DNA of 64,000 bases. Origin: Luzula sylvatica. Lineage: Eukaryota > Streptophyta > Magnoliopsida > Poales > Juncaceae. A model generated the notes under the pieces. That model did no database searches, was not told the origin of the DNA, and saw only the letters and a program-made list of their open reading frames with translations. The stretch lies in NCBI GenBank assembly GCA_946800325.1, contig OX326959.1, positions 2,996,501 through 3,060,500 of the forward strand, read 5' to 3'. Position numbers and translations under genes: made by a program. Positions within the stretch are counted from its first letter, which is position 1. Each line of letters opens with the position of its first letter. This document shows positions 33,901 through 43,583 of the stretch, one piece after another.

Positions 33901-35172
33901 TGTATTTTCTGTAAATTCGGGTTCAAAATACATAATTTCCCAAATTCGTTCGCGCTGCTGTATTCCTCTCGCCGGGGCGAACGATTTTGACATAAAAATC
34001 GTGCCATTTGGAGAAAGATTGAGAAAGCTACAATTGGACAATCTTCATATTCAATAATTCAAGATGAAATTCCAAAAAAAACCGTATTTTTTGTTAATTC
34101 GGGTTCAAAATACATCATTTCCAAAATTCGGCCGGGCTATTGCATTCCTCTCGTCGAGGCGAGCGATTTTGATATGAAGATCGTGCCATTTCGAGAAAGT
34201 ATGAGAAAGTTACAATGTGATAATCTTCGTATTCAATAATTCATGATGAAATTACCAAAAAAACTGTATTTTCTATTAATTCGGGTTCAAAATACATAAT
34301 TTCCCAAATTCGTTCGCGCTACCGTATTCCTCTCGCCAGGGCGAACGATTTTGATATAAAAATCGTGCCATTTGGAGAAAGATTGAGAAATCTACAATTG
34401 GACAATCTTCATATTCAATAATTCAAGATGAAATTACAAAAAAACCATATTTTTTGTTAATTCGGGTTCAAAATACATCATTTCCAAAATTCTGCCGCGC
34501 TGTTGCATTCCTCTCGTCGAGACGAGCGATTTTGATATGAAGATCGTGCCATTTCGAGAAAGTATGAGAAAGTTACAATGTGATAATCTTCATATTCAAT
34601 AATTCATGATGAAATTACCAAAAAAACTGTATTTTCTGTAAATTCGGGTTCAAAATACATAATTTCCCAAATTCGTTCGCGCTACTGTATTCCTCTCGCC
34701 GGGGCGAACGATTTTGATATAAAAATCGTGCCATTTTGAGAAAGATTGAGAAAGCTACAATTGGACAATCTTCATATTCAATAATTCAAGATGAAATTCC
34801 AAAAAAAAACTTATTTTTTGTTAATTCGGGTTCAAAATACATCATTTCCAAAATTCGGCCGCCCTGTTGCATTCCTCTCGTCGAGGCGAGCGATTTTGAT
34901 ATGAAGATCGTGCCATTTCGAGAAAGTATGAGAAAGTAACAATGTGATAATCTTCGTATTCAATAATTCATGATGAAATTACCAAAAAAACTGTATTTTC
35001 TATTAATTCGGGTTCAAAATACATAATTTCCCAAATTCGATCGCGCTGCCGTATTCCTCTCGCCGGGGCGAACGATTTTGATATAAAAATCGTGCCATTT
35101 GGAGAAAGATTGAGAAAGCTACAATTGGACAATCTTCATATTCAATAATTCAAGATGAAATTACAAAAAAAA
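24909..35172 (+). repeat. Array 2 sub-block with a regular 8-monomer HOR (~1456 bp)
   Basis: The diagnostic change GCCATTTTGAGAAAGATTGAG (T for G in TTTGGAG) occurs once per HOR, at about 24909, 26364, 27819, 29276, 30732, 32187, 33278 and 34734. Spacings are 1455-1457 bp except for one of 1091, which has lost one dimer. Copies are nearly identical. A monomer joining B-type to A-type sequence near 35172-35223 ends the regular order. Confidence 0.93.
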
Positions 35173-35383
35173 CAGTATTTTTTGTTAATTCGGGTTCAAA
35201 ATACATAATTTCCCAAATTTGTTCGCGCTGCTGTATTCCTCTCGCCGGGGCGAACGATTTTGATATAAAAATCGTGCCATTTGGAGAAAGATTGAGAAAG
35301 CTATAATTGGACAATCTTCATATTCAATAATTCAAGATGAAATTCCAAAAAAAACCGTATTTTTTGTTAATTCGGGTTCAAAA

Positions 35384-36789
35384 TGTTGTTTAATTCTAAC
35401 CTAGAGGGGGGTAAATTTGGCAATCTAACTTATACTTAGTTTAGATTTAACCTAATTTACGGTGCGGAATAAATAATAATTTAGATGATAAAGATGATAC
35501 CGTACAAACACTTTGACACAAGATGTTTGTTTACGAAGTTCGGTAGGTGGTTGCTTTGTAGCTTTAACTCACCCTTTACTCGCTTAATTGACCGATTCAA
35601 TTATTTGCGAGTACCTACGTCTCCGGGAATGCCTTGTGCCTCTTTTTGGCTTTCGATTGACTTCCAACTCAACTCGATTACAAGGAATTTGCCTAGATCG
35701 ATTTACACGCTTCTATCGATCTATAGCTTAGGCTCTTTACACTTTGTTGCACTAGCCTATTACACTTTTTCACTAATCGAGCTACAACGTGATCGGTCAC
35801 GTGAGTGGGATACGATTAGTGGAGAATATCGAAAGTAGATCAACGATCTAAAGAGGTTTCTCAAGCTATCAATGGATATAGATAATCACAGCTTAGGGTT
35901 TCTCTCTTTTTAGGTTTGAATATTTGAAAATGAGGAAGTGAAAGAGAGAGACCCATGAAGGATTCTATTTATACTCTCTATAGAAATCCTTCAGAAAACT
36001 TGTAGTGCGTTCGAACGCATACAGTCCGTTCGGAACGCACTTGAAGTTTGCACTAGCCGTTTCAAAATAACGTGCAAGTACATCTTGGGTCCGTTCGAAC
36101 GTACAATGTCCGTTCGTAACGGACTCAATTATACATAGCATTTTGCGTTCACAGGAACAAGAGTCCGTTCAACGCACTGAAAAGTGGGTGAACGGATTCC
36201 AGGTTGTCCGTTCGAACGCACATGTGTGTTCGTTCGAACGCACACATCCCTGTGACGTTTTCCGTTCACAGGAAGGATTGTCCGTTCAACGCACTCAGAA
36301 GGTGGGTGAACGAATTATAATTATCCGTTCGAACGGACATGATTGTTCGTTCGAACGTACACATCCCTGTGATACGTTTGGTTCTAATCAAGCTTTAAAG
36401 CTTTGATATTTAGCAAGTCCGTTCTGAACGGACTTTGAGTTCGTTCAGAACGCACTTCCTGCTTGACTGAACTCTTTGTTATTTTGAACATGATTTTACT
36501 TGAGTTCTACTAGGTTTGTACCTATGGTTTATTTGTGGCGTATCCCACTCACGGAAGGCTTCAACATCTTGAGTCTTGATGTATTCCAATGGCCTTCCTT
36601 GTGTTCTTCTTTTCTTGTTTATGTTGAGACTTCATGTCCTGATTCTTGATGTAATCCAATGAAGTCCTCCTTCACAAGTCCTCCTTTATCTTCGTATCGT
36701 ACCTATGTTATCCTGCACTTTTCTGGATGTATACATTAGTAATGACAGTGTTTTGAAATAATGAAACTATCAGGAAATTTGAACCAACA
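35384..36789 (-). repeat. 3' LTR of element D
   Basis: 1406 bp, TGTTG...CAACA. It carries a palindrome cluster (about 36005-36460), a TATA box in reverse near 35965-35974 and a telo-box in reverse at 35893-35901. Frames such as 35485-35838 are shadows with no recognisable product. Confidence 0.95.
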
Positions 36790-36822
36790 AACTCCCCCTT
36801 TTGATTAATTTCAAAACACTGT
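36745..36822. repeat. Inverted repeat flanking the PPT/LTR junction of D
   Basis: ACAGTGTTTTGAAAT at 36745-36759 is the reverse complement of sequence at 36808-36822. Pairing extends a few bases with one bulge and one mismatch. The loop of about 35-40 bases holds the LTR terminus and most of the PPT. One arm is in the LTR and the other is in internal sequence, so the pair exists only at the 3' end of the element. Confidence 0.75.
36790..36803 (-). other. Polypurine tract of element D
   Basis: In sense direction CAAAAGGGGGAGTT directly precedes the 3' LTR start TGTTGG. It lies in the loop of an inverted repeat (arms 36745-36766 and 36801-36822). Confidence 0.85.
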
Positions 36823-37318
36823 CGGTTTGGAGAGTTTCACCATTTAGTTGAGAACTTTCCGTACGATCGTTTCTCCCCCATTTTGAAAGAGATCAAAAGG
36901 GCCAAGGAGACTTCAATAACGGAAGGCTCCCCCTAAATGCGAGCTCCCCCTCAAAGAATGAATTGATGAATGTATGAGCTCGTAAATATGATCAAATTCT
37001 TTTGTTTTGAATGATGACAATCTTTTCAAAATTTAGCAGATTTTTAAGAAAATATAACAGTTTTTGTGTGTGCGTTCCGAACGGAAAAAGTAATACGTTC
37101 GAACGCACTTGCTTCTGGACTGATAGGTTATATATAAAAATAAAAAATCCAAAATAGATGCAACAGTTTAAACTGACACTAAATCAAATCTACTCAGTTC
37201 AAAGCATGACACATGCCGATACAAACACACACACAACAATAAACAAGTCAAATTGTTCACAAACAAGAATCATGACATAACACACACAACACATTTAAAC
37301 TTTTGACATCTCCGGCGA
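36804..37318 (-). other. 3' non-coding region of element D
   Basis: No gene is seen. It contains three further CTCCCCC motifs (near 36873, 36927 and 36943) that read as PPT-like GGGGGAG in sense direction. It also holds one palindrome pair at 37070-37085 and 37093-37108 (starts 23 bp apart), downstream of the accessory ORF. Confidence 0.7.
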
Positions 37319-38815
37319 TCACATCTCATTGGGGCCGGTGTAAGGGTTCTGTTCGGGTTGGGCGCTCGGATCAGCTGCGAAGAAGGTATCGGTATTGAAT
37401 TGTCCCGAGTTGGAGTCCGACGGATGCTCGGTGGTATGATGAGGAGAGGTACGCGGGACTCGGTCTTGGGGTGCCGTGTACGGCCCGAAGCGATTTCCAA
37501 GGTGAACATAGAGATCGGAAAATTGACGACCCACGTTCTCGATCATCCTGGTCTCGGAAGCATGCAGGTCCTCACGAAATGCGTCTCGCATTATTCGTCC
37601 ATGTTGTTCAACCCGCTCATCCATCTCCTCGAATAACGCCTTCATATAAGCAAACCTCCTTTCGTCGTGTTCTGAAGGAGTGTTAGAGCTTTCTGCATGC
37701 TCCTTCTTCTTACGTTTTCGATCCGGTGCTTCACCGCTTTGGTCAGTATTGGCGGGGTCGGCGTTTTCCTCTTCCTCGGTTTGGGTGTCACCCTCCAGCC
37801 ACCGGGTAGGATTGCGAGGAAGGTGGAATGCTTCCGCATCTTTGGAGGGACTGATAACCCAACCTTGTACGTTCGATGAATACCGATATCCAAGACGTTG
37901 GAGGTTTGCTTTAGATGCGAGATTTGTTGGCTGTTCCGATCGGAAGTCCCAATCGTTCTCCGGGATTGAAACTCCTTGGAGTTCCAACATCCGGGCAATC
38001 AGCGTTCCGTAAGGTAACGAGGCATTTCTTTGGCTCAGGGCGCTTTCCATGTGACTTAGTATGAGATAAGGCACATGGACGGGTAGTTCATCATTGTACC
38101 ACATACGATACAATAGCATAATATTTCTATTTTCTAAATTTGCCTTCAATTTCGCGACAGGAGTAAGAATATTATTACCGATTTCCCAAACGAATTTCTC
38201 AGGAGCTGCCAAGTGCGATGCCGATTCTTGTGACTGGTATCGATTTGTAACCACCTTCTTCATTGGTTCGATAATGGCGGCTTCGAGTCTTCCCTTGCGT
38301 GCGTTGTAGATCTTCTCTCCATCAACCTTGAGACCCAGCAACTCGCACAGATTTTCAACCGAGATCTCAACTTGTTCACCGAGGATATAGGAGGTTATCT
38401 TCTCTAGAGCATGGTTGAATACGGCGTTTGCATAGAACAATCGAGTGATGACTTCGTAGGACGGCTCTTTAAGACACGCAAGATTTGCGAATCCCCATCT
38501 TCTCTCGATTGCCTCAATCTTGTCGAAAAGATGAGGAATATTTGGTGGAAACTCGTAGTAGTAGCATTTCGCGATGGGTCTCCTTGCCACCACGTCGTTG
38601 AAGAGAGTTCCGGCCTCCGGATTTCGAAAGAGATGTTCATTGTTTATATTTTTGAAATCGTAGTCTGCTTTCAAGATTTCTTGCCTCCTAGGCTTCTTAG
38701 CCGCCTTTTTCTGTTGAGGTGGAGCTCTCGGCCTTGGTTGAGTGTTGGAGCTCTCCCCTTCCTTCTTCTTTCCCTTTGAATCCCCCCTAGCAAGCAAGAT
38801 CTTAGCGGCATTCAT
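37319..38815 (-). CDS. Accessory ORF of element D: 'putative plant transposon protein'-like (498 aa)
   Basis: The frame is intact and follows ATG context CACCATGAA. Residues 1-50 are basic and low-complexity, with a nuclear-signal-like KKAAKKPRR at 36-44. Residues about 70-335 form a folded-looking domain with a RRWGF...EVITRLFYANAVF...VEISVENLCELLGL pattern, which I recognise from the family called 'putative plant transposon protein', often found in plant LTR elements. Residues 345-365 are acidic, RKRKKKE at 366-372 is a second basic patch, 385-440 is a probable coiled coil, and the tail is Pro/Ser-rich and disordered. There is no catalytic motif I can name. It sits between gag and the 3' LTR, where pol would be expected, and has its own 5' region with paired palindromes. 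A role in nucleic-acid binding or particle function is only a guess. The family match is from memory of the pattern. Confidence 0.8.
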   Translation of the reverse strand: MNAAKILLARGDSKGKKKEGESSNTQPRPRAPPQQKKAAKKPRRQEILKADYDFKNINNEHLFRNPEAGTLFNDVVARRPIAKCYYYEFPPNIPHLFDKIEAIERRWGFANLACLKEPSYEVITRLFYANAVFNHALEKITSYILGEQVEISVENLCELLGLKVDGEKIYNARKGRLEAAIIEPMKKVVTNRYQSQESASHLAAPEKFVWEIGNNILTPVAKLKANLENRNIMLLYRMWYNDELPVHVPYLILSHMESALSQRNASLPYGTLIARMLELQGVSIPENDWDFRSEQPTNLASKANLQRLGYRYSSNVQGWVISPSKDAEAFHLPRNPTRWLEGDTQTEEEENADPANTDQSGEAPDRKRKKKEHAESSNTPSEHDERRFAYMKALFEEMDERVEQHGRIMRDAFREDLHASETRMIENVGRQFSDLYVHLGNRFGPYTAPQDRVPRTSPHHTTEHPSDSNSGQFNTDTFFAADPSAQPEQNPYTGPNEM

Positions 38816-39013
38816 GGTGATGATTCTTTATGGAGAAGGAGAGTAAGGATTTTGGTGAGGGATAAGTTAGAAAATAGGTTCTTAGGAGGAGAATGAAGAA
38901 GAGATTGAGTTAAGATGAGATCGTGTCCCTTCAAGTCTTTTCGTGAGGAGATCTAAACCATCGTGTCCATTGATTAGGGTCGGTTGCATGCTAATAGGCA
39001 GAGAATACGACGA
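38816..39013 (-). promoter_or_regulatory. 5' region of the accessory ORF
   Basis: About 200 bp lie between the palindrome pairs and the ATG at 38815. In sense direction the stretch near the ATG is pyrimidine-rich (TCTCTTCTTCATTCTCCTCC), like a plant 5' leader. No clear TATA box is seen. It may hold a separate start of transcription for the accessory ORF, but that is an inference from its layout. Confidence 0.35.
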
Positions 39014-39546
39014 GTCCGTTCGAACGCACTTCTCAAGTGTGTTGGAACGCATTCATGTCTGAGAAAAGGCGCTATTTTGGGTTTTTAAGTTGTATCTGGA
39101 AAGTTGTTAAGTCCGTTCGAACGGACTCCCATGTGCGTTAGCACGCACACACAACTGAGAAGAGGCGCCAGGATATGAAACGGCGCGAGTGTAAGGGTTT
39201 GAAGTAGGTTCGCTGAATGAGGCATGTGCGTTCGAACGCATTAGTTGTTCGTTCGAACGCACTGAACATCGTTGACACTAAAAGTCAGCGCCAAAGTATG
39301 ATCCGGCGCCATAATCCTATAATTCATTTTTCCGTTCGGAACGCATTCAGTTGTACGTTCGAACGCACTTAATCCTGGTAGGAAAATTTGATGGCGCCAT
39401 AATTTAACTGTGACTTTGGATCTTATAGTTCAGTTGTCCGTTTCGAACGCATTTTAGTCCGTTCGACCGGACTTGAGGCTGTTAAGAGGGTATTTGGTGA
39501 CGCATTTGTTCGTTCCAAACGCACATGTTTTTCGTTCAGAACGGAC
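39014..39546. repeat. Six regularly spaced palindrome pairs upstream of the accessory ORF
   Basis: Pairs start at 39014/39037, 39111/39133, 39226/39247, 39330/39353, 39436/39457 and 39508/39530. The distance within a pair is 21-23 bp every time. Distances between pairs are 97, 115, 104, 106 and 72 bp. Members vary around GTSCGTTCGAACGSAC; 39111-39126 is a perfect 16-bp palindrome. GGCGCC or GGCGC boxes recur between pairs (near 39067, 39165, 39304 and 39393), so this is a degenerate tandem repeat of about 105 bp. No coding frame is present. Confidence 0.9.
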
Positions 39547-39755
39547 TGGTTCCTGAGATGTGATCACTTGACTGAAATCGTGATTTATTTACCGAGACAA
39601 GTGTTCTAATGTACTCCTCTATTAACAATTGTGATGTAGCTACATGAGACTCGACCGATTTGGCTAGAATTTAATTTAGCCCATTTCCTATACTCCCCTT
39701 ACATATTTGGCTTAATGTGTGTGATATTAAGGAGTATAGTGTTTCAAGTTAGGGC
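39547..39755. other. Spacer between gag and the palindrome array in element D
   Basis: About 209 bp of AT-rich sequence with no recognisable gene, pol remnant or repeat. Confidence 0.6.
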
Positions 39756-42110
39756 TCAAATCCTAGGAGGTCCTATACCGAAAGACGTAGAGGGACCCAT
39801 TACGTGACGATCTTTACGCATCCATGTTGAGTTTGATTTCAATTTTGGATTGCGAAGATCACAACCGTTTGAGATATGACCAATTTTGCAACAATAGTTA
39901 CAAAATGCTACGGTGGGCTTATTTATGGATATGGAACTTTTCACAAAATAATTAGAGAGTTGAGTTGGTTTACTTTTCTGAGAAGTTATCGATTTTGGCA
40001 TATGATGAATGTTGTTGGATTGAAATTTGCTTGGTTTAAGTCGATTTTGTAGAAATTGTTTTTGTGTGTTTGTGTAATGTTTGGGAGACCCTTTTTGATA
40101 TGAAGCGTCGGTGTAGTTGGTCACTTCATAGAAATACCCATTTGGTCCCCTTTTGAATAAACAATCGGTTCTTCCCAAATTGTTATGTCTAGGTGGTGAA
40201 TTTTGGGTGAAATGATTGTTCCTATAATTATGATTAACACGTTTAGCTTGTTCCTTTTTCACATTTTTACCGTTGTTGTAGTCACGATACATGAAAGCAT
40301 TTCCGTGACTATCCATTTTATTGTTCTCCCATTTGGATTTTTGATTTTTAGATATGGAAAAATCGGGTTTATTACCGTTATTTTTCTTGTATCCTAAACC
40401 GGATTTGTCATTGGGCTTTTGTCCCATTAATGACGATTTCAAGATATCATCCAATGAAGGAGGACTTAATGCAATAGTGGCACAAGCCTTCTTCAAAGAC
40501 TCATTTTCAACTTTACAATTTTGAAGTTCGACTTTTAAATGAGACATCTCACCTTTAAGGGTTTGACACTCACATTTTGAAAACCCTTTAAATTCTTTTA
40601 GTTGAGATTTATATGCCAAAATAGATAGTTCAAGAGAAGCTACCTTATCCTTGAGAGTTTGTGTTGAGCTCTCAAGTTTACTCTCTATTTGTTGAAAGTT
40701 TCCTTCATCTTTTAGAAACTCGTCACACGACTCGAGTTCTAATTTGAATGCGGGAGAAAACTTAGGATGATATAATGATTCTACGTTAGTTATAGAGTTG
40801 ATACGTACCTCATGACCTTGGTCATGTGTTGAGCTTGGAGTAGGAGTAGATGGTTCTTCGTCTATACTTGTGGGAGTGCGAGGTGTAGTGGTTAAACCTC
40901 GTTCAATTCGAAGAGATCTGATTGCAGCTTCCACTGCGTTCATTGGTGGAGAATCGATCCTTACCATAAGTGCAAGGTTCGCGGGGTGTCGGTTTGATGG
41001 ACCATCCGATTCAGATGAGGTGCTTGATCCATCCGTTTCTCCCCACCTGGAATTGACATTAGCTTTATATGCCTTTTTTTTTTTGTAATCTGTACCTTTG
41101 TATTTTTGGCGATCTTCTCGGCCCTTGTCCTCATATCTTCTTTCATATCGAGGTTCTCGTCTATCTCGATCCTTGTGATCGTCATCTTTTTTATTCCACC
41201 GAGAATTTTCAGGATGGAGCGTCCAACACGACTCCATCATATGTCCAATCTTCTTGCACCAAAAACAATGAGGTTTTAGTCCCTTTTGTTTTCGATTCTC
41301 GTTAAATCGCTTTTCATCCCTTTGCCATTCTAGGAGTCGCAAAGTGAGGTCGTCCATCTCATAGTCCTCGTTGCTCGCATTCACGGCGGGCAAGGCTATG
41401 GCTTTAGATCGAGGAGTTGTCGTGAAGATTCCTTGTTCTTCATCGAGTTGCTTGAGTCGAATCTCGAAGTTCCGGAATTGACTTACCAATTATTCGGGAG
41501 TGAGATCTTGTGATGCGACCGCCGTACCTAACGCTACACGTAAAGATTCCCAACTCCGGGGCATAGCTTGAAGTAATCTAGCAATAATTCTATCATCGGT
41601 AAGAGGTGCATGTTGGGTGGCATATCGGGTTTTTAATACATTAATTTTTGCCCAGATTTTATCAACGGACTCTCCCTCAATCATTCGGAGATTGTTGAAT
41701 TCTTGTTCAAGTCCGATGATATTAGTTCTTCTCATTTGAGATGTACCCTAGTATCTCTCATTGAGCATACGCCACATTTCATATGAGTTTTCACAATGAT
41801 CAACTAGCGATCCGATAGAACTAATTACGTTGTTCAGTATTAAATTTTGAGCGTAAATGTCATTAGTTCTATCTTCCCTAGTTTGATCAGGGTAGGTTAC
41901 ATTTCCGTCCGTGTCAACCTCTTGGGCCAAGACGAAGCCTCGTAGCACTACCTTGTCAAGTCCTTGGAGAGCGAATGCATTTAGCATGCATTTCTTCCAA
42001 GAACTCCAATTGGTTCCATCTAATTCTCGTGAGTTTGATATATTTGATTTGGGTACGGTATTTATCGGATTTATTGATGAGTTTTGTACAATATGATTAA
42101 TTTCGGTCAT
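39756..42110 (-). pseudogene. gag: Gag of element D, interrupted by two in-frame stops
   Basis: One reading frame of 785 codons runs from the ATG at 42110 to a TGA at 39756. It is broken by TAG at 41748-41750 (codon 121) and TAA at 41490-41492 (codon 207), with no frameshift. The first two segments look like a Ty1/copia-type capsid (LDGTNWSSWKKCMLNAF; later RLLQAMPRSWESLRVAL). The third has a CCHC knuckle, CFWCKKIGHMMESC, about 75 codons after the second stop (41267 leftward). A long coiled-coil stretch with KVENESLKKAC and PNDKSGLGYKK follows, then a second knuckle, CNYCCKIGHISNGC, at about 39902-39861. The order resembles SIRE/Maximus gag. Each stop is one C-to-T change from a Gln codon. 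It is probably non-functional unless the stops are read through. Confidence 0.85.
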
Positions 42111-42163
42111 TTGATCGTTAAGTACAAGTTATCCCTAATATTCAAAGAGATGGTTAGAACCTC

Positions 42164-42175
42164 GCTCTGATACCA
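42164..42175 (-). other. Primer binding site of element D
   Basis: On the minus strand TGGTATCAGAGC starts two bases inside the 5' LTR end. It is the same Met-tRNA-type site as in element A. Confidence 0.9.
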
Positions 42176-42177
42176 AT

Positions 42178-43583
42178 TGTTGTTTAATTCTAACCTAGAG
42201 GGGGGTAAATTTGGCAATCTAACTTATACTTAGTTTAGATTTAACCTAATTTACGGTGCGGAATAAATAATAATTTAGATGATAAAGATGATACCGTACA
42301 AACACTTTGACACAAGATGTTTGTTTACGAAGTTCGGTAGGTGGTTGCTTTGTAGCTTTAACTCACCCTTTACTCGCTTAATTGACCGATTCAATTATTT
42401 GCGAGTACCTACGTCTCCGGGAATGCCTTGTGCCTCTTTTTGGCTTTCGATTGACTTCCAACTCAACTCGATTACTAGGAATTTGCCTAGATCGATTTAC
42501 ACGCTTCTATCGATCTATAGCTTAGGCTCTTTACACTTTGTTGCACTAGCCTATTACACTTTTTCACTAATCGAGCTACAACGTGATCGGTCACGTGAGT
42601 GGGATACGATTAGTGGAGAATATCGAAAGTAGATCAACGATCTAAAGAGGTTTCTCAAGCTATCAATGGATATAGATAATCACAGCTTAGGGTTTCTCTC
42701 TTTTTAGGTTTGAATATTTGAAAATGAGGAAGTGAAAGAGAGAGACCCATGAAGGATTCTATTTATACTCTCTATAGAAATCCTTCAGAAAACTTGTAGT
42801 GCGTTCGAACGCATACAGTCCGTTCGGAACGCACTTGAAGTTTACACTAGCCGTTTCAAAATAACGTGCAAGTACATCTTGGGTCCGTTCGAACGTACAA
42901 TGTCCGTTCGTAACGGACTCAATTATACATAGCATTTTGCGTTCACAGGAACAAGAGTCCGTTCAACGCACTGAAAAGTGGGTGAACGGATTCCAGGTTG
43001 TCCGTTCGAACGCACATGTGTGTTCGTTCGAACGCACACATCCCTGTGACGTTTTCCGTTCACAGGAAGGATTGTCCGTTCAACGCACTCAGAAGGTGGG
43101 TGAACGAATTATAATTATCCGTTCGAACGGACATGATTGTTCGTTCGAACGTACACATCCCTGTGATACGTTTGGTTCTAATCAAGCTTTAAAGCTTTGA
43201 TATTTAGCAAGTCCGTTCTGAACGGACTTTGAGTTCGTTCAGAACGCACTTCCTGCTTGACTGAACTCTTTGTTATTTTGAACATGATTTTACTTGAGTT
43301 CTACTAGGTTTGTACCTATGGTTTATTTGTGGCGTATCCCACTCACGGAAGGCTTCAACATCTTGAGTCTTGATGTATTCCAATGGCCTTCCTTGTGTTC
43401 TTCTTTTCTTGTTTATGTTGAGACTTCATGTCCTGATTCTTGATGTAATCCAATGAAGTCCTCCTTCACAAGTCCTCCTTTATCTTCGTATCGTACCTAT
43501 GTTATCCTGCACTTTTCTGGATGTATACATTAGTAATGACAGTGTTTTGAAATAATCAAACTATCAGGAAATTTGAACCAACA
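42178..43583 (-). repeat. 5' LTR of element D
   Basis: 1406 bp, the promoter LTR, nearly identical to 35384-36789. It has a palindrome cluster at about 42799-43250, TATA in reverse at about 42759-42768 and a telo-box in reverse at 42687-42695. Confidence 0.95.

Larger units (their letters stand above)
15788..35383 (+). repeat. Satellite array 2, left block (182-bp monomer, 364-bp dimer)
   Basis: About 107 monomers of about 182 bp alternate between type A (GAGAAAGTATGAGAAAGTTAC, later CTCTCGCCGGGGCGAACG) and type B (GAGAAAGATTGAGAAAGCTAC, later CTCTCGTCGAGGCGAGCG), making a 364-bp dimer. Recurring 67-codon frames are artefacts of the repeat: 182 is not a multiple of 3 and the frame stops soon after one monomer. 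The block ends exactly at the insertion of element D and resumes at 43584. Confidence 0.97.
35384..43583 (-). mobile_element. Element D: young non-autonomous LTR retrotransposon without pol
   Basis: 8200 bp, with two 1406-bp LTRs differing at about three sites (35682/42476, 36050/42844, 36763/43557) and a TSD of CAAAA at 35379-35383 and 43584-43588. Removing it restores an uninterrupted satellite monomer. The internal region of 5388 bp carries, in sense order, PBS, gag with two in-frame stops, a palindrome-rich spacer, an intact 498-codon ORF, a 3' region and a PPT. No protease, integrase, reverse transcriptase or RNase H motif is present in any frame shown. The gag type suggests a Ty1/copia element, perhaps SIRE/Maximus-like. 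Confidence 0.95.

Noticed and set aside
15788..35383. CRISPR-like alternation of repeats
   Set aside because: There are no unique spacers. Both alternating segments are themselves related satellite monomers, in a plant context.
35485..35838. 117-codon frame in the D LTR, repeated at 42279-42632
   Set aside because: It is antisense to the element, repeated only because the two LTRs are identical there, and has no recognisable domain.
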